A stretch of DNA of 57,390 nucleotides from an uncultured Clostridium sp. (GCA_900542285.1 UQNF01000007.1:1-57390); one strand, 5' to 3'; numbered from the stretch's first letter, positions 16,839-25,140 are shown. Numbers and translations: made by a program. The notes: generated by a model not told the origin, from the letters alone.

Positions 16839-17549
16839 ATGAAAAGAACCCTATGTATGATCCTGGCGGCAATGCTGATCCTTGCCTCCGCTTCTCTGTT
16901 CGCATGTAACGGCAATAACGACGAAACGCCCAGTAATGACCCTTCATCAAAGATCACTGCGGGGCCCACGGAAGAGCCGACGGAAGAGTCCACTGAAGAG
17001 CCGACGGAAACGCCAGTTCCGGAAGCGTATGAACCCAAGGACGAGTACGAACGGCTTGTCATCGACTTTCTTGACTGCGTAAACAGGGGCGACCTCGAAG
17101 CATGGACAGAGCTCTTTGTTCCCAACGAGAGAGAGTATAAAAAGCAGGCGCTGGAACAGAAAACGATCGACATTATTTATGTTGAACGCTTTGATGTTCA
17201 TTTTATGACGCAGGTGGATTCTTTTGCTGCGCTGCGCAGCACCTTAAATCTCGAACTGGAAGGAATGGAAAAGTACGGTAATATTGACGATGCGCCGGAG
17301 TATTATACCAATGATGAGCTTTTGAAGCACTATTTCGTCTGCACGAATTGCACTCTTATTGGGGATATCATTCATGGCGATGTACCGGCTGATTGCTTTT
17401 ACCATGAAGGCCACGAGGATTATGTGATAACCCTTGCCTCGGTTGACGGAGAGTGGTATGTGCATTCGATGTATTCGATGTATCATATTGAACCTTCCGA
17501 TTACAGCACAGAATTCGGTGAAGACTTTACAGACCCCCACGATAATTGA
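16839..17549 (+). CDS. Lipoprotein, possible NTF2-like fold, paralogue 1
   Basis: A 236-residue protein with a lipoprotein signal (ILASASLFAC), then a disordered Thr/Pro/Glu linker (GPTEEPTEESTEEPTETP), then a globular domain. The domain start (YERLVIDFLDCVNRGDLEAW) has the look of NTF2/SnoaL-like folds, common in secreted Gram-positive lipoproteins; this fold call is inference. The last part (VDGEWYVHSMYSMYHIEP) matches the next gene (VDGNWYIAYSTIMFEMD), as do the central segments APEYYT...HYFVC and APDYLT...CYFVC. The two genes are tandem duplicates with separate promoters and terminators. Ribosome site AAGGAGAG. Function unknown; it acts outside the membrane. Confidence 0.75.
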   Translation: MKRTLCMILAAMLILASASLFACNGNNDETPSNDPSSKITAGPTEEPTEESTEEPTETPVPEAYEPKDEYERLVIDFLDCVNRGDLEAWTELFVPNEREYKKQALEQKTIDIIYVERFDVHFMTQVDSFAALRSTLNLELEGMEKYGNIDDAPEYYTNDELLKHYFVCTNCTLIGDIIHGDVPADCFYHEGHEDYVITLASVDGEWYVHSMYSMYHIEPSDYSTEFGEDFTDPHDN

Positions 17550-17559
17550 TGCCTTGGAA

Positions 17560-17592
17560 GCTGCACGGCGAAAGCCGTGCAGCGAATTTGTT
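17560..17592 (+). terminator. Terminator after lipoprotein paralogue 1
   Basis: GCTGCACGGC, loop GAAA, GCCGTGCAGC: a perfect 10-base-pair stem with tetraloop, then GAATTTGTT. Confidence 0.8.
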
Positions 17593-17667
17593 AAAAAGAG
17601 AAAAAACAAACCAACATTCACTTTCAATAATTAATCGAAAAAATAATTAAATTCATAAAATTCATGC

Positions 17668-17696
17668 TTGATAAAGAGCAATCCTTAAAGTATACT
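17668..17696 (+). promoter_or_regulatory. Promoter of second paralogous lipoprotein gene
   Basis: TTGATA (17668-17673), 17-base spacer, TATACT (17691-17696), 122 bases before the ATG. Confidence 0.75.
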
Positions 17697-17817
17697 AAAA
17701 ACAGAGAATAAAGGTATATCTCATTTTCGACGGCATTTAGACCAAAGGCTGTGCTTCGGAAAATGGAGAGTACCGAGCCTAACGAACACATCAATTCAAT
17801 TTAGGGAGGAAAACGTT

Positions 17818-18390
17818 ATGAAAAAATGGCTTTGTATCATCATATCCGTTGTCATGCTGCTTGCCGCAGCGGCAATGCCTGCTTGCAGGGACGAGGGCGC
17901 CTACAAGGCAAAGACGGAGAGAGAGCAGCTTCTGCTGGATTATTTCGACGCCGCCAACAGGAAAGATTACACCGAATGGGTGAATTATTATCTTGCCGGC
18001 AGTTTGAGAGACCGTGCGCAGCAGGAGACGGAGAAGGGTTATCTTGATATCGAAACAACCACCGTCAATGACATAAAGCTTGTTGACAGCAAGTACTGTG
18101 AGGTATGGGTTTCTTCGCAGCTTAGCGTTTATGAGGACGCAGGCAAGCCCGACGAAGCTCCGGATTACCTTACCGATCCCGACAAGCTGGAGTGCTATTT
18201 CGTCTGCATGGATGTCAAGGTTCACGAAGGCATCGAACAGGACTACATGACAAAGGATGGTCATAGGGATCAACTGTTTGTGCTTGTACAGGTTGACGGA
18301 AATTGGTACATCGCATACAGTACGATAATGTTTGAAATGGACGGCTACGACTTGGATTCGTTCCATAACTATACCCCGGATCCGTCATAA
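17818..18390 (+). CDS. Lipoprotein, possible NTF2-like fold, paralogue 2
   Basis: A 190-residue lipoprotein (signal LLAAAAMPAC) related to the upstream gene but without the Thr/Pro/Glu linker. Shared landmarks are EREQLLLDYFDAANRKDYTEW, split here as the first helix and strand, then APDYLTDPDKLECYFVC and VQVDGNWYIAYSTIMFEM. Ribosome site TTAGGGAGGAAAACGTT. The mature protein lacks enzyme motifs. Like its neighbour it is transcribed alone. The pair may respond to different signals or bind different ligands; nothing in the sequence decides this. Confidence 0.75.
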   Translation: MKKWLCIIISVVMLLAAAAMPACRDEGAYKAKTEREQLLLDYFDAANRKDYTEWVNYYLAGSLRDRAQQETEKGYLDIETTTVNDIKLVDSKYCEVWVSSQLSVYEDAGKPDEAPDYLTDPDKLECYFVCMDVKVHEGIEQDYMTKDGHRDQLFVLVQVDGNWYIAYSTIMFEMDGYDLDSFHNYTPDPS

Positions 18391-18425
18391 GGGCATGTAC
18401 GAAAAAATTTATAGCAAATAGAATC

Positions 18426-18475
18426 AGCTCCCTGCCTGCGCTCGTATCGAACGCCTGCAGGGAGCTTTGTATTAT
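18426..18475. terminator. Terminator between convergent lipoprotein and mgtE genes
   Basis: AGCTCCCTGC (18426-18435) pairs with GCAGGGAGCT (18457-18466). A T-rich tail follows on the plus strand and a weaker one on the minus strand, so it may serve both genes. Confidence 0.75.
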
Positions 18476-18489
18476 CCTTATTTTGAGCT

Positions 18490-19842
18490 TTATATCCCGA
18501 GAAGGGTCGTTGCCAGCCCGAAGAAGATGATGAGTGCAATGGCGTCGACCACCGTCGTAATGATGGGGCTTGCCATTACTGCCGGGTCAAGGCCTATCTT
18601 CTTGACGAGAAGCGGCAGCGTGCAGCCGACAAACTTTGCGATGAGCACGACAGCCAGCAGCGTGAGGCTTACGGTCAGCGCTATCATCAGCCCGACCTTA
18701 TCGAAAAGCATTAGCTTTGCGAAGTTGACCACGGCGAGCGATAAACCGCACATGAGCGCGACACGAAGCTCCTTGAATATGACTTTGAAGATATCGCGGA
18801 ACTGTATCTCGCCGAGGGAAAGGCTCCTGATTATGGTAACGGATGCCTGACTTCCGGAGTTGCCGCCCGTGTCCATAAGCATGGGGATAAATGTAGTGAG
18901 CACTATCTGTGCGGCGAGTGCGGCTTCAAATTTTCCGATGATGAGCTGGGTAAAAACCGCAGAGATCATCATCAGCATCAGCCAGGGGATACGATTCTTG
19001 TATATCTCAAAGACCGAAAGCTTGGGGTAGGGCTTTTCTGAAGGAGTCAGCGCAGCCATCTTTTCCATGTCCTCGGTGGCTTCCTCGCGCATGACGTCGA
19101 TAGCGTCGTCAACCGTGATGATACCCACGAGCCTACTGTCGCCGTCCACAACGGGCATGACGGTCAGGTCGTAGCGTGCAAACTTATCGGCAGCCTCCTC
19201 CATATCCTCCAGCGTCTTGGCAAAGATGACGTTCTCATCCATCAGCTCCGACACCGGGGTATCCTCCTCGGCAAGCACCAGCTCGCGCAGAGAGATCTCG
19301 CCGATAAGGCGGCTCTTTTCCACAACATAGCAAATATCGATGGTCTCTTTGTCAACGCCCTTCCTGCGTATCACGGAAAGCGCCTGCGCTGCGGTCAGGT
19401 CGGGAGAAAGACCGATGAAATCGGTCGTCATGATTGAACCTGCGCTGTCATCGGGGTACTTGAGCAGGTCGTTTATCTGCTTCCTCGTGTCGCTGTCCGC
19501 CTGCTTGAGAATACGCTTTACAACGTTTGCGGGCATCTCCTCGATGATGTCCGCCGCATCGTCAACATAAAGCTCATTGACGATTGCGGAAAGTTCGGCG
19601 TCCGAGAATGCGTTGATTAGCATTTCCTGCGAATCGTGACCCATTTCGACAAAAACATCCGCCGCAAGCTCCTTGGGCAGAAGCCTGAACAGCACGAGGA
19701 GCTTTTGAGGGGTCTGATCCTCGAGTATCACCGCGATATCCACCGCGTTGAGCGTGCGGAAGATATCCATTATGCTGGTGTAGCGCTTGTTTTCGAGCAG
19801 GGTATCCACCGTGCCCGACAAATCTGTTGAAAATACTGCCAT
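18490..19842 (-). CDS. mgtE: Magnesium transporter MgtE
   Basis: A 450-residue MgtE-type magnesium channel/transporter. The N-terminal superhelical domain (~10-125) is followed by the CBS pair (~135-255; YPDDSAGSIMTTDFIGLSP and VMPVVDGDSRLVGIITVDDA), a connecting helix and five membrane segments (~285-450). The pore signature is present (MLMDTGGNSGSQASVTIIRSLSLGEI). In known MgtE the CBS and N domains bind magnesium and close the pore. Length is normal. AAAAGGAATA precedes the ATG. The leader upstream is long and structured (see separate entries), which hints at magnesium-dependent control; this is inference, as it does not match the M-box. Confidence 0.95.
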   Translation of the reverse strand: MAVFSTDLSGTVDTLLENKRYTSIMDIFRTLNAVDIAVILEDQTPQKLLVLFRLLPKELAADVFVEMGHDSQEMLINAFSDAELSAIVNELYVDDAADIIEEMPANVVKRILKQADSDTRKQINDLLKYPDDSAGSIMTTDFIGLSPDLTAAQALSVIRRKGVDKETIDICYVVEKSRLIGEISLRELVLAEEDTPVSELMDENVIFAKTLEDMEEAADKFARYDLTVMPVVDGDSRLVGIITVDDAIDVMREEATEDMEKMAALTPSEKPYPKLSVFEIYKNRIPWLMLMMISAVFTQLIIGKFEAALAAQIVLTTFIPMLMDTGGNSGSQASVTIIRSLSLGEIQFRDIFKVIFKELRVALMCGLSLAVVNFAKLMLFDKVGLMIALTVSLTLLAVVLIAKFVGCTLPLLVKKIGLDPAVMASPIITTVVDAIALIIFFGLATTLLGI

Positions 19843-19861
19843 TATTCCTTTTGGGAATTGA

Positions 19862-19901
19862 ATGCCGCAAAATAACCCTCTGACGAATCAGAGAGCGGCA
19901 T
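19862..19901 (-). promoter_or_regulatory. Stem-loop in mgtE leader, just upstream of the ribosome site
   Basis: Outer arms ATGCCGC and GCGGCAT (7 base pairs) enclose an inner hairpin CTCTGA/TCAGAG with a four-base loop (TTCG on the transcript). It ends about 19 bases before the mgtE ATG and has no T tract, so control of translation or RNA stability is more likely than termination. Confidence 0.55.
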
Positions 19902-19936
19902 GGTATCGGCTGTGATATGGGAGATAAAAGGAAATG

Positions 19937-20026
19937 CTAAATCCGCGGAGCCGGAATCGCCGCACGCCGCATCATACTCTCATACAACCGACATCGCCCT
20001 ATGCCTGTACTGCCGTCTGCGTCCAT
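19937..20026 (-). CDS. Putative 29-residue leader peptide upstream of mgtE
   Basis: Starting with ATG at 20026, the peptide begins MDADGSTGIG and ends AAIPAPRI before TAG. AAAGGAG lies seven bases ahead, a good ribosome site, and the frame is fully inside the predicted mgtE leader. Acidic N-termini and proline-rich motifs occur in magnesium-sensing leader peptides such as MgtL of enterobacteria, but there is no sequence match to those, so the role is inference. It could equally be a chance reading frame. Confidence 0.45.
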   Translation of the reverse strand: MDADGSTGIGRCRLYESMMRRAAIPAPRI

Positions 20027-20079
20027 ATTCCGCTCCTTTCATGATTTTGATAGTCCGTTTAACGAAACGATCCATTCGA

Positions 20080-20108
20080 ATTTTATGTCCGCATCGGCTT
20101 ATTGTCAA
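20080..20108 (-). promoter_or_regulatory. Promoter of mgtE
   Basis: Minus-strand perfect TTGACA (20108-20103), 17-base spacer, TAAAAT (20085-20080). Transcription from near 20073 gives a leader of about 230 bases before mgtE. Confidence 0.8.
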
Positions 20109-20254
20109 CCCTTTTTGAACAAAAAATGCAATGAATTTTGCGGCTTTTGCGGCTCTGTGCGTTAGCTCAGTGTGCTGCATTATCCGCTGCGGAGTCCTTT
20201 ACTGCCGCCGAAGAGGGCGGCAGCGTGCCTGCGTATTTCCGCTGCTCCGGTCCT

Positions 20255-20296
20255 GAAAAATAGAACGCAGCCGGAGCTTTAGGCCGACTGCGTTCT
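20255..20296 (-). terminator. Terminator of the XRE regulator-ABC exporter operon
   Basis: In the minus direction AGAACGCAG pairs with CTGCGTTCT, extended inward by GCC/GGC-rich pairs, followed by ATTTTTC. Confidence 0.85.
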
Positions 20297-20333
20297 GTGC
20301 GGTTTTGCCTAGCAATATCCGAACGATTACCGG

Positions 20334-22049
20334 CTACTGGGAAACGGTGAACAGGGCATGGAAATAACCCTTTCTTTCCATAAGCTCGTCAAAGCTTCCG
20401 CTCTCCTCGATGCGTCCGTCCTTGAGGACTACGATACCGTCGTATCGGCGAAGCAGGGATTCTTCCAATCCATGCGTCACTACGATGCGGGTGATGCCGT
20501 CAAGGTCGAGGATATCGCTTGCGACCTGATGCGCCGTCTGTGCATCGAGCGAAGCCGTCGCTTCATCGGCAAGCAGAACGGAGGACTTCTTCAGCAGGCT
20601 CCGGGCTATGGAAATGCGCTGCTTTTCGCCGCCGGACAGCCCCTTTCCGTTTTCGCCGCAGAGATAGCCGTCGCCCCGCTCAGTGATCAGTGCGTTAAGG
20701 TGGGCATGGCTGATGGCGTCCTCTATCTCCTGCTCGGGGAAGCTGCGGAACATGGTAACATTGTCCCTGATGGACGCATTAAAGATGAAAACATTCTGCT
20801 GAATGACCGAAATAAGCTCATACAGGGATTCGGAAGCGATGCTTCCCAGCTCCGTATCGTCGATAAGGATATTCCCTCTGTAGTTCCCGGCAGCTGCCGT
20901 CAGCAGATTGAGCATTGTGGATTTTCCGCTGCCGCTTGCGCCAACCACCGCATACGCCTTCCCGGCATCGAAGAATGCGGAAATTCCGTGCAGGACCTCC
21001 TTGCTGTCGTCATAGCCGAACGAAACGTTTTCAAGCCGTATGCCGCTTTCAAGATGGGTAAGCTCCGAAGTCCCCTCGGACACGGGATTGCTTTCAAGCG
21101 CGGTTGCCAGCTTATCTATAAGGCCACGGGCAGCTTTTCGGCTTGCAAGCAGTCCCGGAAGCTCTGCGATGGGCGATATCATGAAGTTCATAAGGTTTAC
21201 AAAGATTATAACAACGCCGGGGGTAAGTCCATAGCCTGATAAAGCGAAGTAAGAGCCGACAAGGAATACGCCAAGCTGCGCAATGATGCCTGTTACAGAG
21301 CCTATCATGCCCACAATGGTCTTGATGCGCCGTTTGCTGAACTTTTCGCCTTCAAGCGCCCTGTTGTTTTCGGCAAACAGCTTAAATATCTCCTTTTCAG
21401 CCTTGAAGCTCTTGACCACCGAAAAGCCTGCAAGACAGTCGCTCAGGGCGGCGGTGAAGCTCCTGTTGCGATCGGACACCCTGCGTTCTGCGGCTTCTAT
21501 CCTGCTGCCCGTCAGCAGCGATGCGATAAGAGGAAGTATCGTGACGCCGGCAGCAATCGCCGTCAGCAGCGGAGAATACCACAGCATCATGACCAGTGCG
21601 CCTGCGAAGGTGAATACCTTTGATATCAGGGCCATCTGCTGCTCCAGATAGTCCGTTTCAATGCTCGTCGAGTCGTTGGTCAGTGCCGAAAGATAGGTCG
21701 CTGTGCTTTCGTCACGGAAGGATGAAATGCCTTTTTCGGTCAGCTTGCGAAAGGCAAAGTTTTTATACTGCAGCATTGCACGCTCGATGTAGCGGGGCAT
21801 AGATATGTATTCAAGCAGGAAGACGGCGATGCAAAGAACGACAAAGCCGCCGCTAAGCATGGCAAGCGTACCTATCGGGAGCGTACCCGGAACGCCCGAT
21901 GCCGCATCGATGAGCTGCATCATGAGCCATGATACGATAAGGTTTAGGGAGCCGCCGATCAATGATGAGAACACCGCAAGGCATAGGGCGGGTATGTTCT
22001 TGTGGTAGAACTGCGCTTCAAGCTGCTTTTTCAGGGGTTTAGTCTTCAT
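20334..22049 (-). CDS. ABC exporter (fused membrane and ATPase domains)
   Basis: A 571-residue ABC exporter half with six membrane segments (~20-300) and an ATPase domain: Walker A GASGSGKST (~374-382), signature LSGGEKQR, Walker B VLLADEATASLD with the catalytic Glu, and H-loop VVTHGLEES. All key residues are intact, so it can work as a homodimer. Its start overlaps the end of the XRE regulator gene by 11 bases, so both are made from one mRNA with coupled translation. Cargo is unknown; a small drug or peptide is suggested by the paired regulator, as inference. Confidence 0.93.
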   Translation of the reverse strand: MKTKPLKKQLEAQFYHKNIPALCLAVFSSLIGGSLNLIVSWLMMQLIDAASGVPGTLPIGTLAMLSGGFVVLCIAVFLLEYISMPRYIERAMLQYKNFAFRKLTEKGISSFRDESTATYLSALTNDSTSIETDYLEQQMALISKVFTFAGALVMMLWYSPLLTAIAAGVTILPLIASLLTGSRIEAAERRVSDRNRSFTAALSDCLAGFSVVKSFKAEKEIFKLFAENNRALEGEKFSKRRIKTIVGMIGSVTGIIAQLGVFLVGSYFALSGYGLTPGVVIIFVNLMNFMISPIAELPGLLASRKAARGLIDKLATALESNPVSEGTSELTHLESGIRLENVSFGYDDSKEVLHGISAFFDAGKAYAVVGASGSGKSTMLNLLTAAAGNYRGNILIDDTELGSIASESLYELISVIQQNVFIFNASIRDNVTMFRSFPEQEIEDAISHAHLNALITERGDGYLCGENGKGLSGGEKQRISIARSLLKKSSVLLADEATASLDAQTAHQVASDILDLDGITRIVVTHGLEESLLRRYDGIVVLKDGRIEESGSFDELMERKGYFHALFTVSQ

Positions 22050-23115
22050 TATCTGTCATCTCCTTCCAAATGGCGGACAGTTCTTCGTCCCCAATGCTTT
22101 CTATCGTTCTCCTTATGCCCTCCGCCGCAGTCGCTCCAAGGTCATCGAAAACGCTTGCGCCTTCTCCGTGAGCGATAAACCGTATGGAGTTGACCTCATA
22201 AGTGGGGGAGGCGTCGAATCTTTCCGCAATCCCTTTCGCATGTCGGAGCAAGCGGATTGCTTCGTCCTTGTTTCCGTCCCTTATCTCGGCGTAGGCAAGG
22301 GTGACGAAATACATGGATGTCATTTTATCGAGGAAGTTTGGTTTGGCATTGTCACTGAGTCCGGATAGAACATCAATGCCCCAGAGTGCTATATCCCGGA
22401 ACGACTTATAATCATTTTGACTATGGAATACGTTCATATAGCCTGAAACAATCCGGATTAGGGAAGTAATGCTTTCGAGCAGCGCTTCCTCCAAAAAACG
22501 AACAGCTTCATCGGGGCGATTGCATTCAGACGCCAGTGCCAACCCGATCAGGCTCTTGAACATGCCGTTTGTGTCGTGCTGCTTCCAGAGCCTGATAGCG
22601 TTTTCCGCATCGCCAAGCGCAAGGCAGGCTTCCGCCATATTACCGTAGACGGTCGACTCTCCGATCTCCGGGTCTGTATTCTGCGGGAGCAGTACCCGGG
22701 CGTTTTCCAGAAGCTCCAGAGCTCGGCGCAGCTGCGTTTTGTTCTTGGACTCTATCCCAAAGCAGTTGTAGAGAATGGCGCAGTTATAAACTATCTCAAA
22801 TGAATTCGGATATTTCTTCAGTGCCTTTTCCGCCTCGATAAGTCCGGAACGGTCCTTGTTATGCCGGTATTCCTTTATCCTTTGCACGGTCGCAGCGAGA
22901 CGATTGTCTTTCATCTCGTAGCCGAGCAAAACATCCACGGAAGTATCGAAAAAGTCCGCCATTTCCATAATGAGATTAAGTTCCGGGACGGACAGCTTCG
23001 CTTCCCATTTGTATACCGCTCCGACCGTCACGCCCAGCACCTCGGCAAGCTGCTCCTGAGTGAGCTGCTTCTGCTTTCGGAAGGCACGAATGTTTTCCGC
23101 AAGCCTTATTTCCAT
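22039..23115 (-). CDS. XRE-family regulator with TPR-like helical C-terminal domain
   Basis: A 358-residue protein. Residues ~5-65 form a helix-turn-helix of the XRE/Cro type (RKQKQLTQEQLAEVLGVTVG, AVYKWE). Residues ~75-350 are a run of amphipathic helices resembling tetratricopeptide repeats (EIVYNCAILYNCFG, TVYGNMAEACLALGDAENAI, YFVTLAYAEIRDGNKDEAI). This layout resembles RRNPP-type peptide-sensing regulators, but no short pheromone gene is visible next to it. It precedes and overlaps the ABC exporter gene, suggesting control of that exporter. AAGGGAGAT is the ribosome site and a promoter lies at 23148-23176. Confidence 0.85.
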   Translation of the reverse strand: MEIRLAENIRAFRKQKQLTQEQLAEVLGVTVGAVYKWEAKLSVPELNLIMEMADFFDTSVDVLLGYEMKDNRLAATVQRIKEYRHNKDRSGLIEAEKALKKYPNSFEIVYNCAILYNCFGIESKNKTQLRRALELLENARVLLPQNTDPEIGESTVYGNMAEACLALGDAENAIRLWKQHDTNGMFKSLIGLALASECNRPDEAVRFLEEALLESITSLIRIVSGYMNVFHSQNDYKSFRDIALWGIDVLSGLSDNAKPNFLDKMTSMYFVTLAYAEIRDGNKDEAIRLLRHAKGIAERFDASPTYEVNSIRFIAHGEGASVFDDLGATAAEGIRRTIESIGDEELSAIWKEMTDNED

Positions 23116-23147
23116 ATTGTCATCTCCCTTCTCTCTGATATGCTTGA

Positions 23148-23176
23148 ATTATAGCATAGGATTGTTGTGATGTGTA
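23148..23176 (-). promoter_or_regulatory. Promoter of XRE regulator-exporter operon
   Basis: Minus-strand TACACA (23176-23171), 17-base spacer, perfect TATAAT (23153-23148), 32 bases before the ATG. Confidence 0.65.
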
Positions 23177-23281
23177 CCCACTATGAGTACTAACAGAATA
23201 ATAGTTTTTATACTGTTGGTATTTGTCTGCATAATGAAAAGAGCTCTTAACTTGCTGCTCGGCAAATATTGCCGCTATTTC

Positions 23282-23310
23282 TTGAACATACCGATAAAAG
23301 ATGCTATACT
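23282..23310 (+). promoter_or_regulatory. Promoter of DUF3795 gene
   Basis: TTGAAC (23282-23287), 17-base spacer, TATACT (23305-23310). The start near 23317 leaves a 15-base leader with AAAGGGGGAT. It excludes a longer start at 23269. Confidence 0.7.
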
Positions 23311-23331
23311 GACCGAAAGGGGGATTGTTCT

Positions 23332-23703
23332 ATGTCTGAAACCAAAATGCTGCATCCGGCGTACTGCGGATTTGACTGCGCCAAATGTCCCGTCTACATC
23401 GCTTCCGAAACCGGGGACGAAAAGCTCAAACGCGAGCTTATCGAACGCTTTTCCGAAGGAACTGAAAGCATCGGCTTTGAGCAGATAGAATGCCATGGCT
23501 GCAAGAGCGATATTCCGAGCGGACATCGGTTCTGCAGCGAATGCGAATTTCGAACCTGTGCGCGCAGACGCGGAATAAGCTCATGCGGCGAGTGCGGCAG
23601 CTATCCCTGCGAGAGCATCGAGCGGCGTTTTCCCGTCGGCTGCGAGAGCAGAAGCGTGCTTGACGCGGTCAATGGGGCGCACGGCGCATCGACCGAAAAA
23701 TAG
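23332..23703 (+). CDS. DUF3795 cysteine-rich protein
   Basis: A 123-residue cytoplasmic protein with the DUF3795 cysteine pattern: AYCGFDCAKCPVYIA near the N-terminus, then ECHGC, FCSECEFRTCARRRG and SSCGECGSYPCES. The many paired cysteines suggest zinc or iron-sulfur binding, but the biochemical role of the family is unknown to me. The start at 23332 is preferred because a promoter ends at 23310 and AAAGGGGGAT sits just ahead. It is a single gene between a divergent regulator and the aspartyl-tRNA synthetase. Confidence 0.82.
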   Translation: MSETKMLHPAYCGFDCAKCPVYIASETGDEKLKRELIERFSEGTESIGFEQIECHGCKSDIPSGHRFCSECEFRTCARRRGISSCGECGSYPCESIERRFPVGCESRSVLDAVNGAHGASTEK

Positions 23704-23704
23704 C

Positions 23705-23732
23705 TTGCTTTTATAAAGAAAATGCGTATAAT
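23705..23732 (+). promoter_or_regulatory. Likely promoter of archaeal-type AspRS gene
   Basis: TTGCTT (23705-23710), 16-base spacer, perfect TATAAT (23727-23732), about 54 bases before the TTG start. Confidence 0.5.
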
Positions 23733-23785
23733 TAGTATGATTTATAATCCATGCGTGTGCAATGCACCCGAGAAAGGACTCCAAA

Positions 23786-25120
23786 TTGGAAAGAACACTA
23801 ATCCGTGATATCAAGACCAAGGCCGGCGCAAGCGCCAAGGTTCAGGGCTTTGTTGAAAACTTCCGTGACGGCAAGAGCATGGCTTTTATCGTGATAAAGG
23901 ACATCACAGGCAAGGTTCAGGTGACCGTGGAAAAGGAAAAATGTGCCGGGCTGCTCGATGAGCTTGCCAGGATCACCCCGGACAGCGTCGTTACCGTTAT
24001 CGGCAGCGTCTGTGAAAATGAGTATGTCAAGCTGGGCGGCATCGAGATTTTGCCCACAGAGCTTATCGTTGAATCCGTTGCCGACCCCTTGCCGATAGTT
24101 CGCAAGGAGATACCTGCTACCAAGAAAAAGCAGGCTGTCGAGCGTTCGGCGATCGATCAGAGGCTGAACTACCGCTGGATAGATCTGCGTACCGATGAAA
24201 ATCAGCTGTTGTTCAAGGTTCAGTCCTGCCTCATCAACGCGATGAGAACTTATCTTATCAACCACGATTTCATCGAGATACATACCCCGAAGCTTATCGG
24301 CGCGGCAAGCGAGAGCGGCGCGGACGTTTTCGAGGTGGATTATTTTGACCGCAAGGCTTATCTTGCGCAGAGCCCCCAGTTCTATAAGCAGATGGCAATG
24401 GCAAGCGGATTTGAAAGGATCTTCGAAGTCGCTCCGGTATTCCGCGCGGAAAAGTCCTTCACCAGCAAGCACACCACCGAGTTTACAGGCTTTGACCTTG
24501 AGTTCAGCTATATCGAATCCTATCGTGACGTTATGCAGATCGAGGCCGAAATACTGACCTATGCCCTTGGCGTCGTCAAGGAGAAGTTCGGCGAGCAGAT
24601 AAAGGAGAGCTTCGGCATCGAGGTCATCGTTCCCACCCTTCCCTTCCCGGTCATCAAGCTTGCGGATCTGTATAACGAGCTTGAAAAGGAATTTGGCTAT
24701 GTTCCGTCCGACGAGGATAGGGGCGACCTCACCACCGAGGCTGAAAAGCTCAGCTTCGAATGGGTAAAGAAGCATTACGGCCATGAGTTCCTGTTCATAA
24801 CAGATTATTCTGCGGACAAGCGTGCTTTCTACCATATGCGCGATGAAAACGGCACTCCTCTCGGCTATGACCTCATCTGGCGCGGCGTTGAGATAACCAC
24901 GGGCGCACAGCGTGAGCATCGCTATGAGATACTCAAAAAGCAGGCGGACGAAAAGGGCCTTGGCGAGGATGTCAAGTTCTATCTTGAGTTCTTCAAGTAC
25001 GGCTGTCCTCCCCACGGCGGCTTCGGTCTCGGCGTCGACAGGCTTACCATGCTCCTGCTAGGCCTTACGATAAAGGAAGCGATGTTCCTCTTTAGGAGTC
25101 CCGACAGGCTCAATCCGTAA
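23786..25120 (+). CDS. Archaeal-type aspartyl-tRNA synthetase (likely non-discriminating)
   Basis: Charges tRNA-Asp, and possibly tRNA-Asn, with aspartate. The N-terminal OB-fold anticodon domain spans ~10-110 (AKVQGFVENFRDGKSMAFIV), followed by the class II core: motif 1 region (FIEIHTPKLIGAASESGADVF split across the dimer face), motif 2 (FEVAPVFRAEKSFTSKHTTE) and motif 3 (GFGLGVDRLTML). At 444 residues it is of the compact archaeal/eukaryal type, without the GAD insert of ordinary bacterial AspS. I place the start at TTG 23786, because AGAAAGGA lies 7 bases before it; the in-frame ATG at 23762 has no ribosome site. Non-discriminating activity would need GatCAB elsewhere in the genome. Distinguishing AspRS from AsnRS is by overall pattern. 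Confidence 0.88.
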   Translation: MERTLIRDIKTKAGASAKVQGFVENFRDGKSMAFIVIKDITGKVQVTVEKEKCAGLLDELARITPDSVVTVIGSVCENEYVKLGGIEILPTELIVESVADPLPIVRKEIPATKKKQAVERSAIDQRLNYRWIDLRTDENQLLFKVQSCLINAMRTYLINHDFIEIHTPKLIGAASESGADVFEVDYFDRKAYLAQSPQFYKQMAMASGFERIFEVAPVFRAEKSFTSKHTTEFTGFDLEFSYIESYRDVMQIEAEILTYALGVVKEKFGEQIKESFGIEVIVPTLPFPVIKLADLYNELEKEFGYVPSDEDRGDLTTEAEKLSFEWVKKHYGHEFLFITDYSADKRAFYHMRDENGTPLGYDLIWRGVEITTGAQREHRYEILKKQADEKGLGEDVKFYLEFFKYGCPPHGGFGLGVDRLTMLLLGLTIKEAMFLFRSPDRLNP

Positions 25121-25140
25121 TCAGGCTTTGGGTGATATTT

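Noticed and set aside
19843..20080. M-box (ykoK) magnesium riboswitch upstream of mgtE
   Set aside because: The conserved blocks (for example GGTGAGGCTCC and GCCTATGCCATACAGTGC) are not found on the mgtE strand; only a vague reverse-strand likeness exists.
20193..20215. GC-rich hairpin (CTGCCGCC/GGGCGGCAG) as a second terminator
   Set aside because: No T tract on either strand, and a better terminator lies at 20255-20296.
23786..25120. Asparaginyl-tRNA synthetase
   Set aside because: The core pattern (GAASESGADVFEVDYF, FTSKHTTEFTGFDLEF) fits archaeal-type AspRS better than AsnRS.
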